The notes beneath the pieces are model-generated. The model searched no databases. It was given only the letters and a program-made list of their open reading frames with translations, and had not been told where the DNA came from. This document shows, one piece after another, positions 1-12,645 of a stretch of 64,000 nucleotides of DNA (its first letter is position 1; each line of letters begins with the position of its first letter). The stretch lies in NCBI GenBank assembly GCA_037043235.1, contig JAWRVZ010000140.1, positions 1,233,001 to 1,297,000 on the forward strand, given 5' to 3'. The position numbers and the translations under genes were made by a program. Source of the stretch: Rhodeus uyekii. Taxonomy: Eukaryota > Chordata > Actinopteri > Cypriniformes > Acheilognathidae.

Positions 1-152
1 GTATTGTTGGTTTTTCAGCCATTTAGACTTAAGTCATATTGAAATGTCTTTAGATTCTTACTGCCGTTGGTCTGATGATGCCAGCCATGTCGGCATGACA
101 TTTAATGCCCTCCTTGCGCTTGGCCCCGTGATGGCTGCTAGCAGCTATATTT
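1..152 (+). repeat. Partial monomer, family B, 3' end only
   Basis: The window opens inside the last part of a family-B core (the TTTTTCAGCCATTTAGACTTAAG block seen near the end of every B monomer). The 3' subterminal repeat GCTTGGCCCC is at 118-127 and the perfect palindrome GCTGCTAGCAGC at 134-145. The next monomer follows without a head. Confidence 0.9.
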
Positions 153-1650
153 ATTATTATTCTTCTTCTTCTTCCACCCAGAAGTCAATGGCAGCCCATA
201 GAACCGTATGCAGGAAAATGATGAAATTTGGCACACACATAGAGGACAGTCCAATCATTGACCACACCAATTTTGGAGTCTCTACCTCAATCCCTCTAGC
301 GCCACCAACTGTCCAAAGTTACACTTACATTTATGCTAATAACTCTTGAACCATAAGGGCTAGAAACAAAATTCCTTTGTCCACTGATTCCTTGGCTCAA
401 GCCGATTCGATTGCACCCTATGACGTCATTTTCCGTCATGAAAATTTTTCCGCAATTTTGAATTTTATGAAAAACCTACTTTGTCGAACTCCTCCTAGGC
501 CGTTTGTCCGATTCTCACAAAAATTGAACCACATCATCTCCAGACTATGGAGACAAAAAGTTATGAGAATCAAGTTGATTGGTCATTCCGTTTTTGATAA
601 ACTTGCGAAAGAGTTCGACGAATTTGCCGCAAAAATGAACTTGAGGCTATATCTCCGCAACGCATTTGCATATTCAGACCAAAATTGGTGTGTGTCATAG
701 TAGTCATAATCTGAGGCTACCTGCAGAGTTTTGGCGCACTGCCCCCTAGTGGTCAGGAGATATAAAAAATTGACTTTTTTGCTTATAACTTCTGAACACT
801 TTGGTCAAAAATCATAAAACTGGTCTCTTTAGATTCAGGGCATCATGCTGAGTCGTGCGATACCAAATTTTCTTATATCGGCCATTTTGGGCGTCGGCCA
901 TTTTGAAATTTGTCGTAAAATGCTATATTTTACAAACGCATTGGCGTATCATTACGAAACTCAGTATGTGTCTTTGGGACCTTGATTTGAACCTACACCA
1001 AAAGTTTCGGGGCAGCGCCACCTTGTGGTCAAAAGTTATAACACAATTTCCAAAAATGCTAATAACTTTTGATTACATTAAGCTATTTTAAAACAAATGA
1101 TCTTAATATGTTCCTTGGGTCACACCGAGAACACAGATACCAAATTTGACATAGTTTGCCTAAATTTCATATCCGCCATGTTGTTTCATTCAAAAACCTA
1201 CTTTTTCAAACTCCTCCCAGACCGTTTGTCCGATTTTCACCAAAATCGAATCGTATCATCTTCAGACTGTGCTGACAAAAAGTTATGGATTTCGTGTCGA
1301 TAGACAAAACCGTTTTCGTATACCGCAATTACAAATTTGAGGTAGTGATGACAAAATGACTTTAATGCTTTAAGTCAGTAATGTTTTGTCCAAATAACAC
1401 CAAACTTTGCAGATTTCATTGTCACATTACTCGGACCCAATTCTAACAATTTGGACACAGCGCCAACTATTGGTCCAAAGCGATAAACTTTTCATTCAAA
1501 TTACAGTGTCTGTATTAATGATTTTTCAGCCATTTAGCCTAAAATCATATTAAAATGCATTTAGTTGTTGATTACTTCAATTGCTCTTATGCTGCCGGCC
1601 ACGTCAATGCCCTGTTTGTGCTTGGCCCCGTCATTGCTGCTTGCAGTTAT
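153..1650 (+). repeat. Family A monomer 1
   Basis: This headless monomer starts in a TTA/TTC run. It has a CRE palindrome TGACGTCA at 421-428, the CTCF-like GCCCCCTAGTGG at 741-752 and the related GCGCCACCTTGTGGTC at 1015-1030. The 3' subterminal repeat GTGCTTGGCCCC ends at 1629. The terminal hairpin at 1636-1647 reads GCTGCTTGCAGT and joins the next head early, so the usual CTATAT is lost. Confidence 0.9.
421..428. promoter_or_regulatory. CRE-type palindrome TGACGTCA (first of the series)
   Basis: A perfect cAMP-response-element octamer lies in the 5' quarter of A/B monomers (for example also 1982, 3482, 4986, 6487), followed by a further CCGTCATG half-site-like sequence in most copies. It is absent from C. 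No promoter context is visible, so function is unproven. Confidence 0.35.
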
Positions 1651-1706
1651 TAGGGGCCAAGCACCGAAGGTGCGGAGGCACCTATTGTAATCGTTCTCGT
1701 TCTTAT
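1651..1706 (+). repeat. 5' head, B type, single
   Basis: TAGGGGCCAAGCAC start, GCACC-GAA-GGTGC hairpin, then CCTATTG and a T-rich stretch leading into TTA repeats. Confidence 0.9.
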
Positions 1707-3214
1707 TATTATTATTATTATTATTATTCTTCTTCCACCCAGAAGTCAATGGCAGCCCATAGAACCGTAAGTGGGAAAATGATGAAATTTGGCACACACA
1801 TAGAGGACAGTCCAATCATTGACCACACCAATTTTGGAGTCTCTACCTCAATCCCTCTAGCGCCACCAACTGTCCAAAATTACACTTACATTTATGCTAA
1901 TAACTCTTGAACCATAAGGGCTAGAAACACAATTCTTTTGTCCACTGATTCGTTGGCTCATGCTGATTCGATTGGGTCCCATGACGTCATTTCCCTTATG
2001 ATAATTTGTCCGCCATTTTGAATTTTATGAAAAACCAACTTTTTCAAACTCCTCCTAGACCGTTGGTCCGATTTTCACGAAAATTGAACCACATCATCTC
2101 CAGACTATGTAGACAAAAAGTTATGAGAATCAAGTTGATTGGTCAAACCGTTTTTGATAAACATGCAAAAGATTTTGACGAATTTGCCGCAAAAATGCAA
2201 TTGAGGCTATATCTCCGCAACGCATTTGCGTATTCAGACCAAAATTGGTGTGTGTCATAGTAGTCATGATCTGAGGCTACCTGCAGAGTTTTGGCGCACT
2301 GCCCCCTAGTGGTCAGGAGATATAAAAAAGTGAGTTTTTTGCTCGTAACTTCTGAACACTTTGTTCAAAAATCATAAAACTGGTCTCTTTAGATTCAGGG
2401 CATCATGCTGAGTCGTGCGATACCAAATTTTCTTATATCTGCCATTTTGGGTGTCGGCCATTTTGAAATTTGTCGTAAAATGCTATATTTTACAAACGCA
2501 TTGGCGTATCATTACGAAACTCAGTATGTGTCTTTGGGACCTTGATTTGAACCTACACCAAAAGTTTCAGGGCAGCGCCACCTTGTGGTCAAAAGTTATA
2601 ACACAATTTCCTAAAATGCTAATAACTTTTGATTACATTAAGCTATTTTAAAACAAATGATCTTAATATGTTCCTTGGGTCACACCGAGAACACAGATAC
2701 CAAATTTGACATAGTTTGCCTAAATTTCATATCCGCCATGTTGTTTTCTTCAAAAACCTACTTTTTCAAACTCCTCCTAGACCGTTTGTCCGATTTTCAC
2801 CAAAATCGAATCGTATCATCTTCAGACTGTGCTGACAAAATGTTATGGATTTCGTGTTGATAGACAAAACCGTTTACGTATACCGCAATTACAAATTTGA
2901 GGTAGTGATGACAAAATGACTTTAATGCTTTAAGTCAGTAATGTTTTGTCCAAATAACACCAAACTTTGCAGATTTCATTGTCACATTACTCGGACCCAA
3001 TTCTAACAATTTGGACACAGCGCCAACTATTGGTCCAAAGCGCTAAACTTTTCATTCAAATTACAGTGTCTGTATTAATGATTTTTCAGCCATTTAGCCT
3101 AAAATCATAATAAAATGCATTTAGTTGTTGATTACTTCAATTGCTCTTATGCTGCCGGCCACGTCAATGCCCTGTTTGTGCTTGGCCCCGTCATTGCTGC
3201 TTGCAGCTATATTT
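1651..3214 (+). repeat. Family A monomer 2, with head
   Basis: The only A monomer with a 5' head (from 1651), followed by a (TTA)n tract and TTC. The core is closely similar to A monomer 1, with CRE palindrome at 1982-1989 and CTCF-like motif at 2301-2312. The 3' subterminal repeat is at 3180-3189 and the hairpin GCTGCTTGCAGC at 3196-3207. Its head has TCGTTCTCG where most heads have TGTTCCGG. Confidence 0.9.
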
Positions 3215-4718
3215 ATTATTATTCTTCTTCTTCTTCCAACACAAGTCAATGGCAGCCCATAGAACCGTATGCAGGAAAATGATGAAATTTGGCACACACA
3301 TAAAGGACAGTCCACTCATTTACCACACCAATTTTGGAGTCTCTAAGTCCATCCCTCTAGCGCCACCAACTGTCCAAAGTTACACTTACATTTATGCTAA
3401 TAACTCTTGAACCATAAGGGCTAGAAACAAAATTCCTTTGTCCACTGATTCCTTGGCTCAAGCCGATTCGATTGCACCCTATGACGTCATTTTCCGTCAT
3501 GAAAATTTTTCCGCAATTTTGAATTTTATGAAAAACCTACTTTGTCGAACTCCTCCTAGGCCGTTTGTCTGATTCTCACAAAAATTGAACCACATCATCT
3601 CCAGACTATGGAGACAAAAAGTTATGAGAATCAAGTTGATTGGTAATTCCGTTTTTGATAAACTTGCGAAAGAGTTCGACGAATTTGCCGCAAAAATGAA
3701 CTTGAGGCTATATCTCCGCAACGCATTTGCGTATTCAGACCAAAATTGGTGTGTGTCATAGTAGTCATGATCTGAGGCTACCTGCAGAGTTTTGGCGCAC
3801 TGCCCCCTAGTGGTCAGGAGATATAAAAAATTGACTTTTCTGCTTATAACTTCTGAACAATTTGGTCAAAAATCATAAAACTGCTCTCTTTAGATTCAGG
3901 GCATCATGCTGAGTCATGCGATACCAAATTTTCTTATATCGGCCATTTTGGGCGTCGGCCATTTTGAAATTTGTCATAAAATGTTCTATTTAACAAACGC
4001 ATTGGCATATCATTACGAAACTTAGTATGTGGCTTTGGGACCTTGATTTGACTCTACACCAAAAGTTTTGGGGCAGCGCCACCTTGTGGTCAAAAGTTAT
4101 AACAACATTTACAAAAATGCTAATAACTTTTGATTACATTAAGCTATTTTAAAACAAATTGTCTCAATATGTTCCTTGGGTCATGCCGAGAACACAGATA
4201 CCAAATTTGATATATTTAGCCTAAACTTCCTGTCCGCCATGTTGTTTCATTCAAAAACCTACTTTTTCGAACTCCTCCCAGACCATTTGTCCGATTTTCA
4301 CCAAAATTGAATCGTATCATCTTCAGACTGTGCTGACAAAAAGTTATGGATTTCGTGTCGATAGACAAAACCGTTTTCGTATACCGCAATTACAAATTTG
4401 AGGTAGTGATGACAAAATGACTAATGCTTAATAACACATTAATACTAACATTTTATAACTCCTTATAACTCTTTAATACTAACACTTTATAACACTTTAT
4501 AACAATTTGGACAGAGAGCCAACTATTGGTCCAAAGTGATAAACTTTTAAATCAAAATACAGTGTCTGTATTAATGATTTTTCAGCCATTTAGCCTAAAA
4601 TCTTTTAAAATGCATTTAGTTTATTACTGCCATTGGTCTTTTTCTGCCAGCCACGTCAGCATGCCATTTAATGCCCTGTTTGTGCTTGGCCCCGTCATTG
4701 CTGCTTGCAGCTATATTT
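3215..4718 (+). repeat. Family A monomer 3, with an anomalous patch
   Basis: Headless A monomer with CRE palindrome at 3482-3489 and CTCF-like motif at 3802-3813. Around 4420-4505 the usual sequence is replaced by short degenerate direct repeats of the form TAATACTAACA.TTTATAAC. The 3' subterminal repeat is at 4684-4693 and the hairpin at 4700-4711. Confidence 0.9.
4420..4510 (+). repeat. Locally scrambled patch inside A monomer 3
   Basis: The other A monomers read through AATGTTTTGTCCAAATAACACC here. In this copy a stretch of about 85 bp is replaced by reiterated TAATACTAACA, TTTATAAC and CTTTATAAC words, as expected from a repair event with short local templates. Confidence 0.7.
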
Positions 4719-6218
4719 ATTATTATTCTTCTTCTTCTTCCAACACAAGTCAATGGCAGCCCATAGAACCGTATGCAGGAAAATGATGAAATTTGGCACA
4801 CTCATAGAAGACAGTCCACTCATTTACCACACCAATTTTGGAGTCTCTAACTCCATCCCTCTAGCGCCACCAACTGTCCAAAGTTACACTTACATTTATG
4901 CTAATAACTCTTGAACCATAAGGGCTAGAAACAAAATTCCTTTGTCCACTGATTCCTTGGCTCATGTTGATTCGATTGGACCCTATGACGTCATTTCCTT
5001 TATGATAATTTGTCCGCCATTTTGAATTATATGAAAAACCAACTTTTTCAAACTCCTCCTAGGCCGTTTGTCTGATTCTCACAAAAATTGAACCACATCA
5101 TCTCCTGACTATGTAGACAAAAAGTTATGAGAATCAAGTTGATTGGTCATTCCGTTTTTGATAAACTTGCAAAAGAGTTTGACGAATTTGCCGCAAAAAT
5201 GAACTTGAGGCTATATCTCCTCAACGCATTTGCGTATTCAGACCAAAATTGGTGTGTGTCATAGTAGTCATTATCTGAGGCTACCTGCAGAGTTTTGGTG
5301 CACTGCCCCCTAGTGGTCAGGAGATATAAAAAATTGACTTTTTTGCTCATAACTTCTGAACACTTTGGTCAAAAATCATAAAACTGGTCTCTTTAGATTC
5401 AGGGCATCATGCTGAGTTGTGCGATACCAAATTTTCTCATATCGGCCATTTTGGGCGTCGGCCATATTGAATTTTGTCCTAAAATGCTATATTTAACAAA
5501 CGCATTGGCGAATCATTACGAAACTCAATATGAGTCTTTGGGACCTTGATGTGACACTACGCAAAAAGTTTCGGAGAAGCGCCACCTTGTGGTAAAAAGT
5601 TATAACACAATTTACAAAAATGCGAATAACTTTTGATTACATTAAGCTATTTTAAAACAAATGATCTTAATATGTTCCTTGGGTCAAGCCGAGAACACAG
5701 ATACCAAATTTGAAATAGTTTGTCTAAATTTCATGTCCGCCATGTTGTTTTATTAAAAAACCTACTTTTTCTAACTCCTCCCAGACCGTTTGTCCGATTT
5801 TCACCAAAATTGAATCGTATCATCTTCAGACTGAGTTGACAAAAAGTTATGGATTTCGTGTCGATAGACAAAACCGTTTTCGTATACCGAAATTACAAAT
5901 TTGAGGTAGTGATGACAAAATGACTTAAATGCTCTATGTCAGTAATGTTTTGTCCAAATAACACCAAACTTTGCACATTTCATTGTGACATTACTCGGAC
6001 CACATTCTAACAATTTGGACACAGTGCCATCTATTGGTCCAAAGCGATAAACTATTAAATCAAATTACAGTGTCTGTATTAATGATTTTTCAGCCATTTA
6101 GCCTAAAATCATATTAAAATGCATTTAGTTGTTGATTACTTCAATTGCTCTTATGCTGCCGGCCACGTCAATGCCCTGTTTGTGCTTGGCCCCGTCATTG
6201 CTGCTTGCAGCTATATTT
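4719..6218 (+). repeat. Family A monomer 4
   Basis: Headless A monomer. The CRE palindrome is at 4986-4993 and the CTCF-like motif at 5305-5316. It is the most divergent A copy by eye, with scattered substitutions relative to monomers 1, 2 and 5. The 3' subterminal repeat is at 6184-6193 and the hairpin at 6200-6211. Confidence 0.9.
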
Positions 6219-7722
6219 ATTATTCTTCTTCTTCTTCTTCCACCCAGAAGTCAATGGCAGCCCATAGAACCGTATGCAGGAAAATGATGAAATTTGGCAC
6301 ACACATAGAGGACAGTCCAATCATTGACCACACCAATTTTGGAGTCTCTACCTCAATCCCTCTAGCGCCACCAACTGTCCAAAGTTACACTTACATTTAT
6401 GCTAATAACTCTTGAACCATAAGGGCTAGAAACAAAATTCCTTTGTCCACTGATTCCTTGGGTCAAGCCGATTCGATTGCACCCTATGACGTCATTTTCC
6501 GTCATGAAAATTTTTCCGCAATTTTGAGTTTTATGAAAAACCTACTTTGCCGAACTCCTCCTAGGCCGTTTGTCCGATTCTCACAAAAATTGAACCACAT
6601 CATCTCCAGACTATGGAGACAAAAAGTTATGGAAATCAAGTTGATTGGTCATTCCGTTTTTTATAAACTTGCGAAAGAGTTCGACGAATTTGCCGCAAAA
6701 ATGAACTTGAGGCTATATCTCCGCAACGCATTTGCATATTCAGACCAAAATTGGTGTGTGTCATAGTAGTCATAATCTGAGGCTACCTGCAGAGTTTTGG
6801 TGCACTGCCCCCTAGTGGTCAGGAGATATAAAAAATTGACTTTTTTGCTTATAACTTCTGAACACTTTGGTCAAAAATCATAAAACTGGTCTCTTTAGAT
6901 TCAGGGCATCATGCTGAGTCGTGCGATACCAAATTTTCTTATATCGGCCATTTTGGGCGTCGGCCATTTTGAAATTTGTCGTAAAATGCTATATTTTACA
7001 AACGCATTGGCGTATCATTACGAAACTCAGTATGTGTCTTTGGGACCTTGATTTGAACCTACACCAAAAGTTTCGGGGCAGCGCCACCTTGTGGTCAAAA
7101 GTTATAACACAATTTCCAAAAATGCTAATAACTTTTGATTACATTAAGCTATTTTAAAACAAATGATCTTAATATGTTCCTTGGGTCACACCGAGAACAC
7201 AGATACCAAATTTGACATAGTTTGCCTAAATTTCATATCCGCCATGTTGTTTCATTCAAAAACCTACTTTTTCAAACTCCTCCTAGACCCTTTGTCCGAT
7301 TTTCACCAAAATCGAATCGTATCATCTTCAGACTGTGCTGACAAAAAGTTATGGATTTCGTGTCGATAGACAAAACCGTTTTCGTATACCGCAATTACAA
7401 ATTTGAGGTAGTGATGACAAAATGACTTTAATGCTTTAAGTCAGTAATGTTTTGTCCAAATAACACCAAACTTTGCAGATTTCATTGTCACATTACTCGG
7501 ACCCAATTCTAACAATTTGGACACAGCGCCAACTATTGGTCCAAAGCGCTAAACTTTTCATTCAAATTACAGTGTCTGTATTAATGATTTTTCAGCCATT
7601 TAGCCTAAAATCATATTAAAATGCATTTAGTTGTTGATTACATCAATTGCTCTTATGCTGCCGGCCACGTCAATGCCCTGTTTGTGCTTGGCCCCGTCAT
7701 TGCTGCTTGCAGCTATATTTAT
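6219..7722 (+). repeat. Family A monomer 5 (last A copy)
   Basis: Headless and nearly the same as A monomer 1 through most of its length. CRE palindrome at 6487-6494, CTCF-like motif at 6807-6818, 3' subterminal repeat at 7686-7695, hairpin at 7702-7713. It is followed by a head that opens the B block, so the A-to-B switch falls on the monomer boundary. Confidence 0.9.
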
Positions 7723-7778
7723 TAGGGGCCAAGCACCGAAGGTGCGGAGGCACCTATTGTTTTTGTTCCGGTTCTTAT
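7723..7778 (+). repeat. 5' head, B type, single
   Basis: Standard B head at the A-to-B boundary, with intact hairpin and TGTTCCGGTTCTTATTA end. Confidence 0.9.
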
Positions 7779-9604
7779 TATTATTATTCTTCCGCTTCTT
7801 CCGCTTCCGCCATGGGAGTCTATGGCAGGCCATAGAACCGTTTGCGGGAAAATTATAAAATTTGGCACACTGATAGAAGACAAGCCAATCATTGACCATA
7901 GCAAATTTGAAGTCTCTAACTCAATGTCTCTAGCGCCACCACCTGTCCAAAGTTGCACTCACGTTTACGTAAATAACTCTTGAACCGTATGTCCTAGAAA
8001 CAAAATTCTTTCGTCCACTGATTCCTTGGCTCAAGACGATTCGATTGCACCCTATGACGTCATTTTCCGTCATGAAAATTTTCCCGCCATTTTGAATTTT
8101 ACGAAAAACCTACTTTTTCGAACTCCTCCTAGGCCGTTTGTCCGATTTTCACGAAAATTGAACCACATCATCTCCAGACCATGCTGACAAAAAGTTATTA
8201 AAAGAAAGTTGATTTGTCTTACCGTTTACGAATAACTTGCGAAAGAATTTGAGAAAATGGCCGCAGAAATGAAAGCGAGGCTATATCTGCGCAACGCATT
8301 AGCGTATTCTGACCAAACTTGGTGTGTGTTACGACAGTCATGGTCTGAGGCTATGTGCAGAGATTTGGTGCAGCGCCTCCTAGTGGTCTGGAGATATGGA
8401 TAAAGTGAAATATTTGCTTATAACTTCTGAACGATTTGGCCAAAAATCATAAAACTGGTCTCGTTAGATTCAGGGCATCATGCCGAGTCGTGGGATACCA
8501 AATTTTCCCATATCGGCCATTTTGAGCGTCGGCCATTTTGAATTTTGTTATAAATTGCTATATTTAACAAACACATTGGCGTATCGTTACGTAACTCGAT
8601 ATGTGTCTTCGGCACCAGGGCCTGATACAACACAAAAAGTTTCGAGACAGCGCCACCTTGTGGTCAAAAGTTATAAACAAATTTACCAAAATGCTAATAA
8701 CTTTTGAATACGTTAACCTATGGTAAAATAAGTTGTCTTTATACATTCCTTGGGTCAAACCGAGAACACAGATACCAAATTTGTCATAGTCGGCCAAACT
8801 TCCTGTCCGCCATGTTGTTTTTCTTTAAAAACCTACTTTTTCAAACTCCTCCCACACCGTTTATCTAATTTTCACCAAAATTGAATCATAACATCTTCAG
8901 ACCATGTTGACAAAAAGTTATTAAAATGAAATTGATTCGTCAAACAGGTTTCGATAAAATTGCGAACGAATTTGACCAAATGGCCACCAAATAAAGAGAG
9001 GCTATATCTCCGCAACGCATTTTCGTATTCTGACCAAACTTTCTGTGTGTCATGTCAATCATGATCTGAGGCTACCTGCAGAGTTTTGGCGCTCTGCCTC
9101 CTAGTGGTCAGGAGATATGAAACACTAACATTTTTGATTATAACTCCTGAATGCTTTGTCCAAAAATCATAAAAATGCTGTCTATAGATTCAGTGCATCA
9201 TGCCGAGTCCTGCGATACCAAATTTTCCCATATCGGCCATTTTCAGCGTCAGCAATGTAGAATTTTGTCATGAAATGCTATGCTTAACAAACACGACTTT
9301 AAAGCTGTATGTCATCAATGCTTTACCCTATTGACACCAAACTTTGCATGTGTCATTGTCACCTCACTCTGGATATACCACATGATTTGATTTGAATTTG
9401 GTTACAGCGCTTCCTGTTGGTCGAACGTGATAAACCGTTAAATCGAATTACTAAAGACCGTATTGATGATTTTTCAGCAATTTAGACTGAAGTCATATTG
9501 AAATGTCTTTAGATGCTTTCTGCCATTGGTCTGATGCTGCCAGCCATGTCGACATGACATTTACATTCCTCCTTGTGCTTGGCCCCGTCATGGCTGCTTG
9601 TTAT
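7723..9604 (+). repeat. Family B long monomer 6, with head; 3' hairpin truncated
   Basis: First B monomer, with a single head at 7723 and TTA/TTCCGC spacer. The core carries both internal duplicate blocks. Its CTCF-like sites are variants (GCGCCTCCTAGTGG near 8365 and GCCTCCTAGTGG near 9096). The 3' subterminal repeat is at 9577-9586. The terminal hairpin stops after GCTGCTTG at 9600 and runs straight into TTATTAGGGG, so the second arm is missing. Confidence 0.9.
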
Positions 9605-9716
9605 TAGGGGCCAAGCACCGAAGGTGCGAAGGCACCTATTGTTTCTGTTCCGGTTCTTATTAGGGGCCAAGCACCGAAGGTGCGGAGGCACCTATTGTTT
9701 TTGTTCCGGTTCTTAT
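9605..9716 (+). repeat. Two tandem 5' heads, B type
   Basis: Two 56-bp heads (9605, 9661) share a single TTA at the joint. The first has the GCGAAGGCACC variant. Confidence 0.9.
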
Positions 9717-10808
9717 TATTATTATTATTATTATTCTTCTTCTGCCATTGAAGTCTATGACAGCCCATAGAACCGTAAGCGGGAAAATGAAAAAAAGTTG
9801 GCACACTCATAAAGGAGAGTCTAATCATTGACCATAGCAAAATTGAAGTCTCTAACTCAATCTCTCTACCGCCACCAACTGTCCAAAGTTGCACTCACGT
9901 TTACGTAAATAACTTTTGAACCGTATGTCCTAGAAACAAAATTCTTTTGTCCACTGATTCCTTGGCTCAAGACGATTCGATTGCACCCTATGACGTCATT
10001 TTCCGTCATGAAAATTTTCCCGCCATTTTGAATTTTATGAAAAACCTACTTTGTCGAACTCCTCCTAGGCCGTTCGTCCGATGTTCACGAAAATTGAACC
10101 ACATCATCTCCTGACAATGTGGACAAAACGATATATAAACAAAGTTGATTCGTCAAACCGTTTACGAATAACTTGTGAAAGAATCTGAGGTAAAAGTCGC
10201 CAAAATGAAATTGAGGCTTTATCTCCCCAATGCATTAGCCTTTTCTGACCAAACTAGGTGTGTGTTATGTCAATCATGGTTTGAGGCTACCTGCAGAGTT
10301 TTGGCGCTGTGCCCCCTAGTGGTCAGGAGTTATCAAAAACTGACTTTTTTGCTTATAACTTCTGAACCCTTTGGCCAAAAATCATGAAACTGGTCTCTTT
10401 AGATCCAGTGGGTCATGCCGAGTCCTATGATACCAAATATTCCCATATCGGCCATTTTGAGCGTCTGCCATTTCGATTTTTCTTATAAGAACAAACACAT
10501 GACTTTAGTGCTCTGTCAGCAATGGTTTACCCAATTGAAAGCAAACTTTGCATGTGTCAATGTCACCACACTCTCAATGTACCACACACTACAATTTGGT
10601 TACAGCGCTGCCTGTTGGTTGAATGCGATAAACCATTAAATCGAATTGCTAAAGACCGTATTGTTGGTTTTTCAGCCATTTAGACTTAAGTCATATTGAA
10701 ATGTCTTTAGATTCTTACTGCCGTTGGTCTGATGATGCCAGTCATGTCGGCATGACATTTAATGCCCTCCTTGCGCTTGGCCCCGTGATGGCTGCTAGCA
10801 GCTATATT
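9605..10808 (+). repeat. Family B short monomer 7, with two tandem heads
   Basis: Two heads (9605 and 9661) precede a single-copy short core. The 3' subterminal repeat is at 10775-10784 and the palindrome GCTGCTAGCAGC at 10791-10802. Compared with long monomers it lacks one internal duplicate block plus the spacer, about 0.72 kb. Confidence 0.9.
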
Positions 10809-12645
10809 TCATCTTCTTCTTCTTCTTCTTCTTCTTCTTCCGCCATGGAAGTCTATGTAAGGCCATAGAACCGTTTGCGGGAAAATGATAAAATTTGGCA
10901 CACTGATAGAGGACAAGCCAATCATTGACCATAGCAAATTTGAAGTCTCTAACTCAATGTCTCTAGCGCCACCAACTGTCCAAAGTTGCACTCACGTTTA
11001 CGTAAATAACTCTTGAACCGTATGTCCTAGAAACAAAATTCTTTCGTCCACTGATTCCTTGGCTCAAGACGATTCGATTGCACCCTATGACGTCATTTTC
11101 CGTCATGAAAATTTTCCCGCCATTTTGAATTTTACGAAAAACCTACTTTTTCGAACTCCTCCTAGGCCGTTGGTCCGATTTTCACGAAAATTGAACCACA
11201 TCATCTCCAGACAATGTGGACAAAAAGTTATCCAAAGAAAGTTGATATGTCAAACCGTTTACGAATAACTTGCGAAAGAATCCGAGGTAATGGTCGCAAA
11301 AATGAAATTGAGGCTTTATCTCCGCAACGCATTAGAGTTTTCTGACCAAACTAGGTGTGTGTTATGTCAATCATGGTCTGAGGCTACCTGCAGAGTTTTG
11401 GCGCTGTGCCCCCTAGTGGTCAGGAGATATGAAAAAGTTAAATATTTGCTTATAACTTCTGAACGCTTTGGCCAAAAATAATAAAACTGGTCTCTTTAGA
11501 TTCAGTGCATCATGCCGAGTCGTGCGATACCAAATTTTCCCATATCGGCCATTTTGAGTGTCGGCCATTTTGAATATTGTCATAAATTGCTATATTTAAC
11601 AAAGATATTGGCGTATCGTTACGAAACTCAATATGTGTCTTCGGCACCTAACCTTGATACGACTCAAAAAGTTTCGAGGCAGCACCCCCTTGTGGTCAAA
11701 AATTATAACCAAATTTACAAATATGCTAATAACTTTTGAGTGCATTAACCTATGGTAAAACAAATTATCTTTATACGTTCCTTGGGTCAAACCGAGAACA
11801 CAGATACCAAATTTGTCATAGTCGGCCAAACTTCTTGTCCACCATGTTGTTTTTCTTTAAAAACCTACTTTTTCAAACTCCTCCCAAACCGTTTGTCCAA
11901 TTTTCACCAAAATTAAACCACATCATCTCTAGACCATGCTGACAAAAAGTTATCCAAAGAAAGTTGATATGTCAAACCGTTTACGAATAACTCGCGAAAG
12001 AATCCGACGTAATGGTCGCAAAAATTAAATTGAGGCTTTATCTCCGCAACGCATTAGCGTTTTCTGACCAAACTTGGTGTGTGTTATGTCAATCACGGTC
12101 TGAGGCTACCTGCAGAGTTTTGGCGCTCTGCCCCCTAGTGGTCAGGAGATATTTAAAAACTGACATTTTTGATTATAACTCCTGAACGCTTTGTCTAAAA
12201 ATCATGAAACTGCTGTCTTTGGATCCAGTGGGACATGCCGAGCCCTGTGATACCAAATTTTCCCATATCGGCCATTTTGAGCGTCTGCCATTTCGATTTT
12301 TCTTATAAGATGCTATGTTTAACAAACACATGACTTTAGTGCTCTGTCAGCAATGGTTTACCCAATTGAAAGCAAACTCTGCATGTGTCAATGTCACCAC
12401 ACTCTCAATGTACCACATGAATTGACACTACAATTTGGTTACAGCGCTGCCTGTTGGTCGAACGTGATAAACCATTAAATCAAATTACTAAAGACCGTAT
12501 TGTTGATTTTTCAGCCATTTAGACTTGTCATATTGAAATGTCTTTAGATTCTTATTGCCGTTGGTCTGATGATGCCAGCCATGTCGGCATGACATTTAAT
12601 GCCCTCCTTGCGCTTGGCCCCGTGATGGCTGCTAGCAGCTATATT
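10809..12645 (+). repeat. Family B long monomer 8, TTC-rich start, no head
   Basis: It begins directly after TATATT with a (TTC)n run. Both internal duplicate blocks are present (about 11130 and 11855 onwards). The 3' subterminal repeat is at 12612-12621 and the palindromic hairpin at 12628-12639. Confidence 0.9.
10812..10840 (+). repeat. (TTC)n microsatellite
   Basis: A run of about nine to ten TTC units directly after the 3' end of monomer 7. Homopurine-homopyrimidine, able in principle to form triplex DNA. Confidence 0.9.

Noticed and set aside
9605..9770. A cysteine- and arginine-rich peptide encoded by the heads (GAKHRRCGGTYC)
   Set aside because: It is simply the translation of the structured head. 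The same heads occur in all frames relative to neighbouring sequence, and the frame runs into TTA/TTC repeats.
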